Source: Schleiferiaceae bacterium (GTDB taxonomy: Bacteria > Bacteroidota > Bacteroidia > Flavobacteriales > Schleiferiaceae). From it: a stretch of 64,000 nucleotides of DNA. The stretch spans positions 1 to 64,000 of the forward strand of contig JAGYKI010000005.1 of NCBI GenBank assembly GCA_018401735.1. The letters run 5' to 3'. Below the pieces are notes generated by a model. The model did no database searches. It saw only the letters and a program-made list of their open reading frames with translations, and was not told the origin of the DNA. Of this stretch, positions 1-9,463 are shown in pieces; the stretch's first letter is position 1; each line of letters opens with the position of its first letter. The translations under genes and the position numbers were made by a program.

Positions 1-150
1 GTTTGGGCCTACCTGAAAAAAAGAAGTACTTACGCCTTCGCTTTCTACCTTCTCTACTTTATAGTGCTCCTCATCGAAAAGGGCGGCAAAAACTTCATTG
101 GCGGCTGCCAAGTTTTTCACGGCTATGCCGATGTGTTCAATCTTGCGCAT
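1..150 (-). CDS. mce: Methylmalonyl-CoA epimerase, N-terminal part (cut by window edge)
   Basis: Only the first 50 codons are in the window; the gene runs off the left edge. The peptide opens MRKIEHIGIAVKNL and continues to a segment ending SFFQVGPN, which is the characteristic start of methylmalonyl-CoA epimerase (vicinal oxygen chelate fold). His6 of the IEHIGI strand would be the first metal ligand. The enzyme interconverts the (S) and (R) epimers of methylmalonyl-CoA between propionyl-CoA carboxylase and the B12-dependent mutase. The carboxylase beta subunit is also in this window at 44584-46134 but not adjacent. The start lies 10 bp from the stop of the upstream ABC transporter on the same strand, so the two are probably co-transcribed. 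The identification rests on the N-terminus only. Confidence 0.85.
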   Translation of the reverse strand, partial: MRKIEHIGIAVKNLAAANEVFAALFDEEHYKVEKVESEGVSTSFFQVGPN

Positions 151-160
151 CTTAAATATA

Positions 161-1999
161 TTAGGTGAAACTTTGCATTTCTACCAATTTGTGATAAATC
201 CCTTGCTTATCCAGCAATTCCTGGTGACTGCCCTGCTCGGCGATTTCACCCTCATTTATCACTAAAATTTCATCCGCATGCTGAATAGTACTTAAGCGAT
301 GCGCAATAACTAAAGAAGTGCGGTTTTCCATTAAACGGAAGAGCGCATCTTGCACCAGCTTTTCCGACTCAGTATCGAGTGCACTGGTGGCTTCATCTAA
401 AATTAAAATAGGCGGGTTTTTAAGCACGGCGCGAGCAATACTTAAACGTTGCTTTTGGCCACCACTAAGCTTTCCACCCGCATCACCAATATTGGTATCA
501 TAACCTTTAGGCAAGCCCTTAATAAAATCGTGGGCATTGGCAATTTTCGCGGCGGCAATCACCTCTTCACGGGTAGCTTGGGGGCGACCTAAAGCGATAT
601 TATAAGCTACGCTTTCGTTAAACAACAAGGTCTCTTGGGTAACAATTCCTAATTGGGAACGCAAATCGAAAAGCTTCACCTTTTTAAGGTCAATGCCATC
701 GATTTTTAAACTGCCACTATTAATATCGTAAAAGCGCGGCACCAAGTTGGTAAGCGTCGTTTTTCCGCCACCACTCTGCCCTACTAAAGCTACGGTTTTC
801 CCTTTTTTAACAGTAAGGTTTATATTTTTTAAAATCTGCTTTTCTTGATACGAGAAACATACATCTTTAAACTCTATGGCATCGCTAAACTCGGCCAATG
901 ACTCGGCCTCGGGATGATCTTGAATGGGATTCTCAGCATCTAGTAATTCCAATACCCTTTCACTAGAGGCGTTACCCTGCTGTATCTTGTAGCTAGCCTG
1001 AGATAAGCTCTTACTCGGTGGAATAATTTGGTAAAAGAAAAGAACATAAGCTATAAAACTTTCCGCGGTAAAGTCCCCTTGTTCCAAAACTAAAGAACCG
1101 CCGTACCAAATAATTAGGGCCATTACCAAAGAACCCATAAACTCGCTGATAGGCGAAGCTAAATCGTTCTTGCGCAATACCTTATTCATTAAAAAATAAT
1201 AGTTGCTAATTGCTTTCTCGAAAAGGTCGCCTTTTTGCTTCTCCGCCGTAAAGGCTTTAATCACTTTTAAACCACTTACGTCTTCTTCCGTAAGGGACAG
1301 TATTTCACCCACTTGCTCTTGGGCTTTTTTGCTTGAACGTTTGAGGCTTTTGCCGATGCGTGTAATTAAGAGCGACACCAAAGGCAACAGTACTAGCACA
1401 AAAAGAGTGAGCTGCGGACTCATCCAAATTAAAACGCCTAGGGAAGTTAATATCATAATAGGCTCTCGAAATAACATTTCGATGGTGGCTAGCACGCCAT
1501 TTTCTATCTCCTTTAAATCGGAAGTCATACGCGAAATAATATCGCCTTTTCTTTGTTCGGTGAAATACCCAATCGGTAAAGCCAATATTTTTTGATGCAA
1601 GGCTCTGCGTAAATCGCGGGTAATTCCATTGCGCATGGGGGCCAGTGTGTATTGCGCCAAATAGCGGAAAATATTCTTAAAAAAGAAGGCGCCTACCACT
1701 AAAAAACAAACGTATAAAAGGGCTTCTTGCTGCCCCGTATCGGCCATGCGGGTGCCTATTTCATAGGCGAGAAATTCTTCTGCGTAGGTGAAAAAATTAG
1801 CCTTGTAAACGGGAGCCTCAGCTGCCATTGGAGCATTATCAAAAATAATCTGTAATACAGGCACCACCAAGCCAATACTAGCGAGGCTAAATACGGTTGC
1901 CATCAGGTTAGCGAAGACGCTTAAAATTATTTTTCCTTTATAAGGATAAGCATAGTGTGCTATGCGCCAAAATGGTTTCATTGGGGCAAAGGTAGACAT
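161..1999 (-). CDS. ABC transporter, fused permease and ATPase (MsbA/LmrA-type exporter)
   Basis: A 612-residue half-transporter of the exporter type. Residues about 20-330 carry six hydrophobic segments (ABC_membrane domain). The ATPase domain follows, with Walker A GQSGGGKT at 407-414, signature LSGGQ at 511-515, Walker B ILILDEAT at 530-537 and the H-loop AHRLS at 566-570; all catalytic residues are present. It should act as a homodimer in the inner membrane. Family members flip lipid A (MsbA) or export lipids and drugs; the sequence alone does not settle the substrate. A lipid A flippase role is plausible because Bacteroidota MsbA proteins have this size and layout. It is followed 10 bp later by the methylmalonyl-CoA epimerase gene and is divergent from the RND efflux operon. 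Confidence 0.9.
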   Translation of the reverse strand: MSTFAPMKPFWRIAHYAYPYKGKIILSVFANLMATVFSLASIGLVVPVLQIIFDNAPMAAEAPVYKANFFTYAEEFLAYEIGTRMADTGQQEALLYVCFLVVGAFFFKNIFRYLAQYTLAPMRNGITRDLRRALHQKILALPIGYFTEQRKGDIISRMTSDLKEIENGVLATIEMLFREPIMILTSLGVLIWMSPQLTLFVLVLLPLVSLLITRIGKSLKRSSKKAQEQVGEILSLTEEDVSGLKVIKAFTAEKQKGDLFEKAISNYYFLMNKVLRKNDLASPISEFMGSLVMALIIWYGGSLVLEQGDFTAESFIAYVLFFYQIIPPSKSLSQASYKIQQGNASSERVLELLDAENPIQDHPEAESLAEFSDAIEFKDVCFSYQEKQILKNINLTVKKGKTVALVGQSGGGKTTLTNLVPRFYDINSGSLKIDGIDLKKVKLFDLRSQLGIVTQETLLFNESVAYNIALGRPQATREEVIAAAKIANAHDFIKGLPKGYDTNIGDAGGKLSGGQKQRLSIARAVLKNPPILILDEATSALDTESEKLVQDALFRLMENRTSLVIAHRLSTIQHADEILVINEGEIAEQGSHQELLDKQGIYHKLVEMQSFT

Positions 2000-2067
2000 A
2001 ACAATAGATAATATAAATGCAATTATCGCTAAGGTCTTGTCAATGCAAATTAGCCTCTTAAAAAATT

Positions 2068-2075
2068 TAACTTTG
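2068..2075 (+). promoter_or_regulatory. Candidate -7 box of the RND efflux operon
   Basis: TAACTTTG matches the Bacteroidota -7 consensus TAnnTTTG and lies 34 bp before the adaptor start in the 110-bp divergent spacer. No convincing -33 TTG at 19-21 bp was found, so this is a partial match. Confidence 0.35.
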
Positions 2076-2109
2076 CGCCTTAAATCGACCTATCTAAGCT
2101 CTCTATAAA

Positions 2110-3219
2110 ATGAAAAAAAGACAATGGGCCATAATCGGAGGCCTACTTATTCTTGTTGCCGCCTTTGGCTTAAAAAATAAACTCTCGCAAAGTACCGAAA
2201 CGGAAACCCCTAAAAGCATTACCCGCTTAAAGGCACTGCGGGTAGATGAAGTAAAAAACGGACCGGTATTTCTAAATATCAGTGTCGATGGACCGGTGCA
2301 AGCGCAGCAAAAAATTGACCTCTTTGCCGAGGTTAACGGCGTTTTAAGTTTACAAGCCACCAAGTTCGAGGCGGGACGCATCTACCGCAAGGGAGAAATA
2401 CTTTTAGACCTTGATAATAGCGAGGCCAGCAGCAGTTACCGCGCTTTAAAAAGTCAGTACACCAATGTCCTGGGGCAAGTGATTCCCGATATTAAAATTG
2501 ACTTTCCCACCCATTTTGACACTTGGTACAAACATTTGCAGAATATTAGCGCCGGCAAATGGGAAGCGCCGAAAAGCACCAATGATGAAAAGTTGCGCTT
2601 ATTTCTGAGTGCGCGAGGTATTTATAGTGCTTATCAGAATGCCGAAAGTGCTCGCCTTCGTTTGGAGAAATATCAGATTCGTGCCCCTTTTGATGGCAGC
2701 ATCACCGAGGCTATGGTCGAGCCCGGTCAGTTGGTGAGGGTAGGACAAAAATTGGGCGAATTTATGGGTCAAGGAAAATTTGAAATGCTCACTTCTCTCA
2801 GCACCACCGAGGCGCCTTTGGTTAATATCGGCGATACCGTTTATTTGTCATCTAGCGAAAGCGGCCACGAATACAAGGGCATTGTTTTCCGTAAAAATGC
2901 TAAAATTGACCCCAGTACCCAGCGCTTAAATATTTATGTTCTTTTAGAAGATGCGCGCTTGGTGGATGGTGAATATTTAAAGGGTACTATTTCTGGGCCG
3001 AGCCTAAACAATGCCATGGCCTTGTCGCGTAAGTTGCTGCACAAGCAGGCTAGTATTTACGTGGTTAAAGATTCCGTTTTAGCGGAAATAAGCTTAGAAA
3101 TCTTGCATCAAAGTCCGGAAGAAGTAATTGTACGCGGACTAAAAAATGGTGATTTGATTCCCCAAAAACCCATTGCTGGTGCCTATGTAGGAATGCCCGT
3201 GAAAATTATTAGTCAATAA
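2110..3219 (+). CDS. RND efflux periplasmic adaptor (HlyD/AcrA family)
   Basis: A 369-residue membrane-fusion protein. One N-terminal hydrophobic anchor (about 7-20) is followed by the two halves of a lipoyl-like barrel-sandwich domain: VDGPVQAQQKI leading to a FEAGRIYRKGEILLDLD-type segment (about 60-100), and, after a short helical hairpin, IRAPFDGSI (about 191-199) with a VEPGQLVRVGQ turn. Beta-barrel and membrane-proximal domains follow. It would bridge the inner-membrane pump encoded next (2 bp gap) and the TolC-like channel after it, forming a tripartite efflux complex. The hairpin is short for the family. The substrate is unknown. Confidence 0.9.
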   Translation: MKKRQWAIIGGLLILVAAFGLKNKLSQSTETETPKSITRLKALRVDEVKNGPVFLNISVDGPVQAQQKIDLFAEVNGVLSLQATKFEAGRIYRKGEILLDLDNSEASSSYRALKSQYTNVLGQVIPDIKIDFPTHFDTWYKHLQNISAGKWEAPKSTNDEKLRLFLSARGIYSAYQNAESARLRLEKYQIRAPFDGSITEAMVEPGQLVRVGQKLGEFMGQGKFEMLTSLSTTEAPLVNIGDTVYLSSSESGHEYKGIVFRKNAKIDPSTQRLNIYVLLEDARLVDGEYLKGTISGPSLNNAMALSRKLLHKQASIYVVKDSVLAEISLEILHQSPEEVIVRGLKNGDLIPQKPIAGAYVGMPVKIISQ

Positions 3220-3221
3220 GG

Positions 3222-6200
3222 ATGAAGCGTTTCCTAGAATTTTTCATCAAGTACCCCATCACCGTTAATGTGCTCCTTTTCGGATCATTAATTTTCGGAG
3301 CGGTAGCTTGGACCCAACTTAATTCCACCTTTTTCCCGCTTATCCCCGAGCGCTTTATTATTGTAAACGCCATTTACCCTGGCGCTTCACCAGTGGAAAT
3401 TGAAGAAGGGGTGGTTAATAAAATTGAAGAGAACCTCAAAGGCATTAGCGGCATTGAGCGTTTTACTTCGAGCAGCAGCGAAAACTTGGCCACCATTACC
3501 GTGGAAGTGGAGCGTAATGCCAATAGCAAAGAGATTTTAGACGATGTAGAAAATGCCGTCAACCAAATTAGTTCCTTCCCCGGAAACATGGAACCAGTGA
3601 CTGTGTTTCTGCGCGAAAATCTTACCCTTACCATTACATTCGCCCTTAAGGGAGAAGGCTTAAGCTTAAGCAGTCTTAAAAATACCGCACGCAATCTGGA
3701 AGATGAATTGCGTAAAGTAGATGGCATTAGTAAAGTGGAGCTTTTAGGCTTGCCCAATGAGGAAATCGAAATCGCCCTTAATCAGGAGAAAATGCGGGCT
3801 TATAGCCTAGATTTCAACACTATAAGCAACGCCGTGGCCAGCAGTAATTTAGATATTACCGGCGGAAAAGTTAAAACCGAAGAAGAGGAACTTCTGATTC
3901 GTGCGCGCTATAAAAGTTACGACCCTACCGATCTTTTGAAAGTAGTTATTATAGCCGATCCCCAAGGGAAAATTGTACGTTTAGGCGATGTAGCCGAGGT
4001 AAGACGACAATTTGCCGATGAGCCGGCCGGTGTGGCTCTCAATGGTAAAACTGCTGTTAAAGTCCTCATTAACAATACCGATAGCGAAGATATTCTCAGC
4101 ACCGCCACAAAGGTAAAAGCCTTTGTTGCCCAGTTTAACGGTGAACAAAAAATTATTGAAGCGACCGTGGTTAACAACCAGGCAGATCTCTTGCAACAAC
4201 GCAAAGAACTGCTTATTGAAAATGGCCTTATCGGGATCGTTTTAGTATTAATCCTCCTTTCCCTATTTCTTAATTTTCGTGTGGCCTTTTGGGTTGCCGC
4301 TGGCTTACCCATCTCCTTTTTTGGGATGTTTATTATTGCTACTTATTTCGGCATCACCATTAACGTAATTTCCCTTTTCGGGATGATTGTAGTAGTAGGC
4401 ATTTTGGTAGATGATGGCATTGTAGTAAGTGAAAACATTTACCACCATTATGAAAAAGGAAAGTCTCGAATTCAAGCGGCGGTAGACGGAACTCTGGAAG
4501 TTTTACCTGCCGTAATTTCGGCGGTTTTAACCACCATTATTGCTTTTGCTACTTTCTTCTATATTAATGGTAGAGCGGGCGATTTCTTTTCGGAAATGTC
4601 CTTCATCGTTATCGCCACTTTGGCGGTTTCCTTAATTGAGGCCCTCATTATTTTACCCTCGCATATTGGTCATTCTAAGGCCTTAACGCATAAGTATAAG
4701 AAGAATAGACTGGAACGGGCTTTAGAAAATGGTTTAAACCAAGCACGCCTTCGTTTTTATCAGCCCATTTTAGAATTTGCCCTACGCTATAAGTTTCTCA
4801 TCTTCTCCTTTTCCATCGGCCTCTTCCTTATCACTCTGGGCGCCATGGAAGGGAAGATTATAAAAGTGAGTTATTTCCCTTTTATTGACCGCGATAATTT
4901 TGCAGTAAACTTAAAAATGCCCGCGGGCACACGCAGCGATGTTACCAATAGCTATTTAAATAGGGTGCGCCTTGCGGCAGATGCGGTTAATGATAGCTTG
5001 CGTCCTTTAATTCCAGGCGAGAAAGATGTTATTCGCTTGGTAGAGCAAAGTTTGGGACCGAGTAGCAATGAAGGCAGTCTCGATATCATCTTATTAAACT
5101 CCGAAGAACGCGTAATAAGCAGTACCACGGTGGTAAATGCCTTGCGGCAAAAGACGGGCCCCATTTACGAAGCCGAAAACATTACTTTCGGTACGGTAGG
5201 AGCTTTTGGAAAACCGGTTTCCGTTTCCCTTTTAGGCAAGGATTATGAAAAGCTAAATGAGGTGAAAAATCGTCTTAAAGCGGCCATGAATGAGATTCCA
5301 GACCTACGCGATATTATTGATACCGACATTGAAGGCGTGCGAGAAATAAACATTGAACTAAAGGAAAAGGCCTATCTCTTAGGTTTAAATCCCGCTTCGG
5401 TGATGAGTCAAATTCGCAATGGCTTTTTTGGTTTGGAAGTGCAACGCTTGCAAATTGAAGAAGACGAAATAAAGGTTTGGACGCGCTATGATGACGCCAC
5501 TCGAGCTTCTCTTTATAATTTGGAGGATATGTTTATTCGCAGTCCACAGGGCGGAAAATACCCCTTGCGCGATATTGCCAACTACGAAATTAGCAGGGGG
5601 GCGCTAACTATCAACCATTTGGATGGTGCGCGCGAAATAAAGGTGGAAGCGGATTTAGTGGACCCCAATGGTTCGGCGCCTGATATGATTGCCAAAGTGC
5701 GCGACGAACTTTTACCGCCCATACTTGCCAATTTTCCCGAAATTGAAGTACTCTATGAAGGCCAAAATCGCGAAGCACAAAAAACCATTGAATCGGCGAA
5801 GCTTACCCTGCCTTTGGTTTTGGTATTAATTATTTTGGTGATCACTTTCACCTTCCGCAGTTTTTACCAAGCGGTGGTAATTTTCACCCTCATTCCCCTC
5901 AGTTTAGTAGGTGTAGCCTGGGGACATTATTTGCACGGTATTCCGCTCAGTATCTTCTCCTTTTTAGGGATTATTGCCCTTATAGGGGTGATTGTAAACG
6001 ACTCTTTAGTGCTGGTTAGCAAGATGAATAATTACCTGAAAGAAGGTTTAGACTTTGCCGATGCAGTAGCACAAGCAGGTTTGTCTCGCTTCCGCGCGAT
6101 ACTCTTAACCAGTGCCACTACGGTAGCGGGATTAGCGCCTTTAATTTTAGAGAAAAGCGTGCAAGCGCAATTTTTAATTCCCATGGCCATTTCTCTTGCT

Positions 6201-6365
6201 TATGGAATTGTAATGGCCACCTTCTTAACTCTGGTTTTATTGCCGGTTTTACTGAGCTATCTCAACCACGCCAAAGTTTATGGTTTATGGTTTTGGTCGG
6301 GCCAGAAGCCCAATCACGAAGAAGTAGAGCCTGCCGTAATTGAAATGGAAAGTGAACATGATTAA
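3222..6365 (+). CDS. RND efflux pump, inner-membrane permease (AcrB/MexB-like)
   Basis: A 1047-residue RND transporter of the usual length, with a hydrophobic helix at 12-30, a large periplasmic loop, a cluster of helices from about 335 to 560, a second loop and a C-terminal helix cluster from about 860 to 1020. The helix-4 motif GILVDDGIVV contains the paired aspartates (397 and 398) that relay protons in drug pumps, so it is likely a proton-driven HAE-type exporter and not a heavy-metal (CzcA) type. It sits between its adaptor (2 bp gap) and the outer-membrane channel (8-bp overlap). Likely substrates are amphiphilic compounds or lipids; the sequence does not narrow this down. Confidence 0.93.
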   Translation: MKRFLEFFIKYPITVNVLLFGSLIFGAVAWTQLNSTFFPLIPERFIIVNAIYPGASPVEIEEGVVNKIEENLKGISGIERFTSSSSENLATITVEVERNANSKEILDDVENAVNQISSFPGNMEPVTVFLRENLTLTITFALKGEGLSLSSLKNTARNLEDELRKVDGISKVELLGLPNEEIEIALNQEKMRAYSLDFNTISNAVASSNLDITGGKVKTEEEELLIRARYKSYDPTDLLKVVIIADPQGKIVRLGDVAEVRRQFADEPAGVALNGKTAVKVLINNTDSEDILSTATKVKAFVAQFNGEQKIIEATVVNNQADLLQQRKELLIENGLIGIVLVLILLSLFLNFRVAFWVAAGLPISFFGMFIIATYFGITINVISLFGMIVVVGILVDDGIVVSENIYHHYEKGKSRIQAAVDGTLEVLPAVISAVLTTIIAFATFFYINGRAGDFFSEMSFIVIATLAVSLIEALIILPSHIGHSKALTHKYKKNRLERALENGLNQARLRFYQPILEFALRYKFLIFSFSIGLFLITLGAMEGKIIKVSYFPFIDRDNFAVNLKMPAGTRSDVTNSYLNRVRLAADAVNDSLRPLIPGEKDVIRLVEQSLGPSSNEGSLDIILLNSEERVISSTTVVNALRQKTGPIYEAENITFGTVGAFGKPVSVSLLGKDYEKLNEVKNRLKAAMNEIPDLRDIIDTDIEGVREINIELKEKAYLLGLNPASVMSQIRNGFFGLEVQRLQIEEDEIKVWTRYDDATRASLYNLEDMFIRSPQGGKYPLRDIANYEISRGALTINHLDGAREIKVEADLVDPNGSAPDMIAKVRDELLPPILANFPEIEVLYEGQNREAQKTIESAKLTLPLVLVLIILVITFTFRSFYQAVVIFTLIPLSLVGVAWGHYLHGIPLSIFSFLGIIALIGVIVNDSLVLVSKMNNYLKEGLDFADAVAQAGLSRFRAILLTSATTVAGLAPLILEKSVQAQFLIPMAISLAYGIVMATFLTLVLLPVLLSYLNHAKVYGLWFWSGQKPNHEEVEPAVIEMESEHD

Positions 6366-7680
6366 ATATATCCTTCCCCTCGCATTCATTCTAAGCATCT
6401 CGGCGCAAGCCCAAGAAAAGCTAAGCCTAAAAAATGCCGTAGCCCGCGCTTTAGAGCAAAACCTTAGCATTAAAGTGGCCGAGCAAGATTTACGCATTGC
6501 CGATAAAAACAATAATTGGGGGAATGCGGGACTCTTACCCCAGTTAAATGCCAGTGGCTCTTTTGGTCACTCGCAGGTAGATCAGCAGCAACAATTGGCC
6601 GTGGGTGGCGACGGTGCTCCACTGGTAGAACAAGAGTTTAAGGATGCGGTTTCTGATAATTATCAAGCGGGTATTAATGCCAGTTATGTCCTTTTTGATG
6701 GCTTAGGGCGCCTAAACAATTTAAAGCGGCTCCAGCTGCAAGAAGACCTCTCTGATGTGCAATTGCGCTTCACCATCGAAAACACCTTGCTGAACGTCTT
6801 TAACGCCTATTACAACCTAGCGCGTCAAGAGGAATTGATGCTTATTGCCAAGGAGGCGATTAAGCTTTCGCAAGAACGCTACGAAAGAGCGGAAATTGCG
6901 GTAGAACTGGGTAGCAGCAGTCGTATTGAAGCTTTAAGTGCTTTGGTAGATTTACGCCGAGATAGTGTGACCTATTTAAACAGTCAGCGCGATTTCCAGC
7001 AAGGCATGCGTCAGCTAAATTTCCTGCTGAACTTTCCGGTAGATACTCTAGTAAAAGTCGATACCCTAGTTGAGCTAAGCAATAATTTAGAATATGTGCC
7101 TTTGCATCAATCGGCCATGCAAAATAATGCAGCCATCATACAAGCACAGGTAAACCGCGAATTGCAAAAACGCAACCTGAACGTAGCCTGGAGCGATCGT
7201 ATGCCTGAGGTAGCCGCCAATGCAGGCTATAATTACAGTCGCCAAGAAAACGAAGGCGGATTTTTACGCTTAAGTCAGAGCACCGGTTGGCAATATGGAC
7301 TCAGTGCCCAGTGGAATTTATTCAACAGCTATCGCAGTCAAACCGCGGTGGAAGTGGCACGCATCGCCGTTTTTCAATCGGAACTAGCCACCGAACAAGC
7401 CCGTTTACAGTTAAAAACAGACTTGGCCAATGCTTGGTTGAATTATAAGCACGCGCAAAAAATTTCCGCCATGGAAAAACGCAATTTAGCGGTGGCTTTG
7501 CTAAATTATCAGCGCACCAAAGAGGCCTATCGTTTAGGACAAGTGAATAATGTGCAATTGCGCGAAGCGCAGATTAACTATATCAACTCTAAAGCATCGC
7601 TAAACAATTTGCAATACCAAGCAAAGGTGGCGGAGATTGATTTGCAACGAGTGGCGGGGACTTTGATGGATGCGGGGTAG
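6358..7680 (+). CDS. TolC-family outer-membrane efflux channel
   Basis: About 440 residues with a Sec signal peptide (hydrophobic stretch ending ISAQAQ) and two repeats of the OEP fold: long amphipathic helices (for example around LRIADKNNNWGNAGLLPQL) alternating with beta-hairpins (YQAGINASYVLFDG and YGLSAQWNLFNS). An in-frame TTG lies 18 bp upstream at 6340, but the ATG at 6358 gives a proper signal peptide and overlaps the pump stop codon, so I chose it. It completes the adaptor-pump-channel operon and would form the trimeric outer-membrane exit duct. Confidence 0.9.
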   Translation: MIKYILPLAFILSISAQAQEKLSLKNAVARALEQNLSIKVAEQDLRIADKNNNWGNAGLLPQLNASGSFGHSQVDQQQQLAVGGDGAPLVEQEFKDAVSDNYQAGINASYVLFDGLGRLNNLKRLQLQEDLSDVQLRFTIENTLLNVFNAYYNLARQEELMLIAKEAIKLSQERYERAEIAVELGSSSRIEALSALVDLRRDSVTYLNSQRDFQQGMRQLNFLLNFPVDTLVKVDTLVELSNNLEYVPLHQSAMQNNAAIIQAQVNRELQKRNLNVAWSDRMPEVAANAGYNYSRQENEGGFLRLSQSTGWQYGLSAQWNLFNSYRSQTAVEVARIAVFQSELATEQARLQLKTDLANAWLNYKHAQKISAMEKRNLAVALLNYQRTKEAYRLGQVNNVQLREAQINYINSKASLNNLQYQAKVAEIDLQRVAGTLMDAG

Positions 7681-7741
7681 TTGAAACCAACTCGGGAATT
7701 GAGCTATTAATAAAGAAATCGTAAAAGCCGCTTAAAGTAGA

Positions 7742-8677
7742 ATGATTGAACAAGAATACATTTGGATAATTGGTGCTACTGGCTTTGTAGGCAAAAAGTT
7801 AGCTAAGAAGCTAATTCCAAACAGCGAACTTGTTTGCTTCGGTAACAAGCGCCTCGATTTAGAATTAATGGAAGAAAGCAACCTTATAATGAGTCCCTTA
7901 GAGGACTTTGATTATGATTGGTTTCTTCGCTTCCCTCCTAAGGTTATTTTCCATTGTGCACGTTTGGCTGGTTCAAACCCCACAAAGCGACTTAGTGCAG
8001 CCCGTAAAGGCGCAGTTGCCAATCAAAAAATGATAGACTTTATTCAAGATCTTAGTAATCCACCAATCGTTGTTTATTGCAGCGGCACTTTGATGTATGG
8101 GAATCAAAAAGAAGCGGTAAACGAAACAGGAGCCTTAAACCCTATTGCTTATGCAGAGCAGTATCAAATAGCGGAAAAACCATGGTTAGTGGCACAGAAA
8201 CAAAGTGCACTCGACATCCGCTTTGCACGTCCCGCCTGGATTTTAGGGGCGGATTCCTGGTTTTATCACTATTTTCTAAAACCGGCATTCGAAACTGGCA
8301 CCGTGCCGTATTACGGAACTGGGCAACAAAAAATGTCTATCCTTTCTGTGGAAGACTGCGCTGGGCAGTTATTCCATTGTTACCGTAATGGCAGTCCTAA
8401 ATTTGACTATAACCTTTACAGTTTTGCACCCATTACGCAGATAGAATTTGCGCAGAAAATAGGACAGCATTTGCATTTAGAAACCGAGGCTATCAGTTAT
8501 GCCGAAACCGAGAAGCGCTTTGGACAAACTGAAGCCGCAGCTTTATGCTCGAATATTCCTGTTTATAGCCAGCATCAAGACTGGAAAGCCCAGTATCGCA
8601 ATCAATTCGACAATTTAGAGGCGCTTTTAATTCACGCCTTAGCGGAATTCAAAAAAGAGGCGTCAATGTACACGTAA
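7742..8677 (+). CDS. NAD-dependent epimerase/dehydratase-like protein (extended SDR)
   Basis: A 311-residue Rossmann protein with the nucleotide-binding motif GATGFVG at 11-17 near the N-terminus, as in sugar-nucleotide epimerases and dehydratases. The active-site region reads PIAYAEQYQIAE (about 134-145). Compared with the usual YxxxK...AE pattern, Tyr137 is present but the lysine position is Tyr141. The catalytic lysine therefore seems to be missing, and activity should not be assumed. It stands 61 bp behind the efflux operon and converges on the polysaccharide-type operon, overlapping the methyltransferase gene by 15 bp. A role in modifying a nucleotide sugar is inference from fold and neighbourhood. 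Confidence 0.75.
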   Translation: MIEQEYIWIIGATGFVGKKLAKKLIPNSELVCFGNKRLDLELMEESNLIMSPLEDFDYDWFLRFPPKVIFHCARLAGSNPTKRLSAARKGAVANQKMIDFIQDLSNPPIVVYCSGTLMYGNQKEAVNETGALNPIAYAEQYQIAEKPWLVAQKQSALDIRFARPAWILGADSWFYHYFLKPAFETGTVPYYGTGQQKMSILSVEDCAGQLFHCYRNGSPKFDYNLYSFAPITQIEFAQKIGQHLHLETEAISYAETEKRFGQTEAAALCSNIPVYSQHQDWKAQYRNQFDNLEALLIHALAEFKKEASMYT

Positions 8678-9463
8678 ATCATAAAGGGCATACTCTCCGA
8701 AAGAACCTAAAGGGCCTTTAGCAATGGCTCTATCCATCTGCCATAAAATATGCAAACCCTTAGCTGGTATAAGTTTATGTAAACGATGATAATACCAAGC
8801 AGGATAAAAAATACTAAAGCCTTCTCGCTTTAAGCACTTCAATTGAAGCGCTTGGGAAATACCTTTAATTTCGCTACTCGAATAGCAACGACTTGCTAAA
8901 AATTCAGTGGGAGAATAACCTCCCCAAACCTTTTTTAAACGACTAAAAGCTTTTTTGGGTTTTAACTTCAAACACTCCCAAATCATCCCACCTACATACC
9001 ATTTATTAACGAAAGTGAGCACCATTCTTCCTTGAGGATTTAAATAAGATTTTAGAATCTCTAAAGCTTTGGCCAAATCCTCCACCGTATTCAGCGCACC
9101 GAAAAAAACATAAATAAGGTCATATTTTTGGTTTGGAAAAAGCGCTCCAATATTTTCTACACTTCCTACGGCTACTCGAGCATTATTGGCGCTTAAACTT
9201 TTGAGTTTAGAATCTGCCAGATTTACCATTTCTGATGAAACATCTATACCGTCTACCTGTGCTTTTGGGAATAGTTTCGCGAAGTGAATCAAATCAAAAC
9301 CAGGCCCAATGCCCACTTCTAAGGCACTTTGAAAAGGCTCACGCTTTACCTCTTCTCTGAAAGCTTGTCGAATGCGTTGCAGAGCCTTATTATTCCAATA
9401 GCGCTTTTCAAAATCTTTGGCGTCTTTATCGTAATACGCGCCTACCTCCTGGTAATATCTCAT
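8663..9463 (-). CDS. Class I SAM-dependent methyltransferase
   Basis: A 266-residue protein with methyltransferase motif I EVGIGPGFDLIHF (about 45-57), an acidic end of strand 2 (VDGIDVSSEM) and a following GSVENIG/YDLIYVFFGALN segment that fits motifs II-IV. It is the last gene of a four-gene minus-strand operon and overlaps the ligase-like gene by 4 bp (ATGA). The neighbours suggest methylation of a glycan or a lipid-linked sugar, but small molecules remain possible. Its 3' end overlaps the convergent epimerase-like gene by 15 bp. Confidence 0.82.
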   Translation of the reverse strand: MRYYQEVGAYYDKDAKDFEKRYWNNKALQRIRQAFREEVKREPFQSALEVGIGPGFDLIHFAKLFPKAQVDGIDVSSEMVNLADSKLKSLSANNARVAVGSVENIGALFPNQKYDLIYVFFGALNTVEDLAKALEILKSYLNPQGRMVLTFVNKWYVGGMIWECLKLKPKKAFSRLKKVWGGYSPTEFLASRCYSSSEIKGISQALQLKCLKREGFSIFYPAWYYHRLHKLIPAKGLHILWQMDRAIAKGPLGSFGEYALYDLRVH

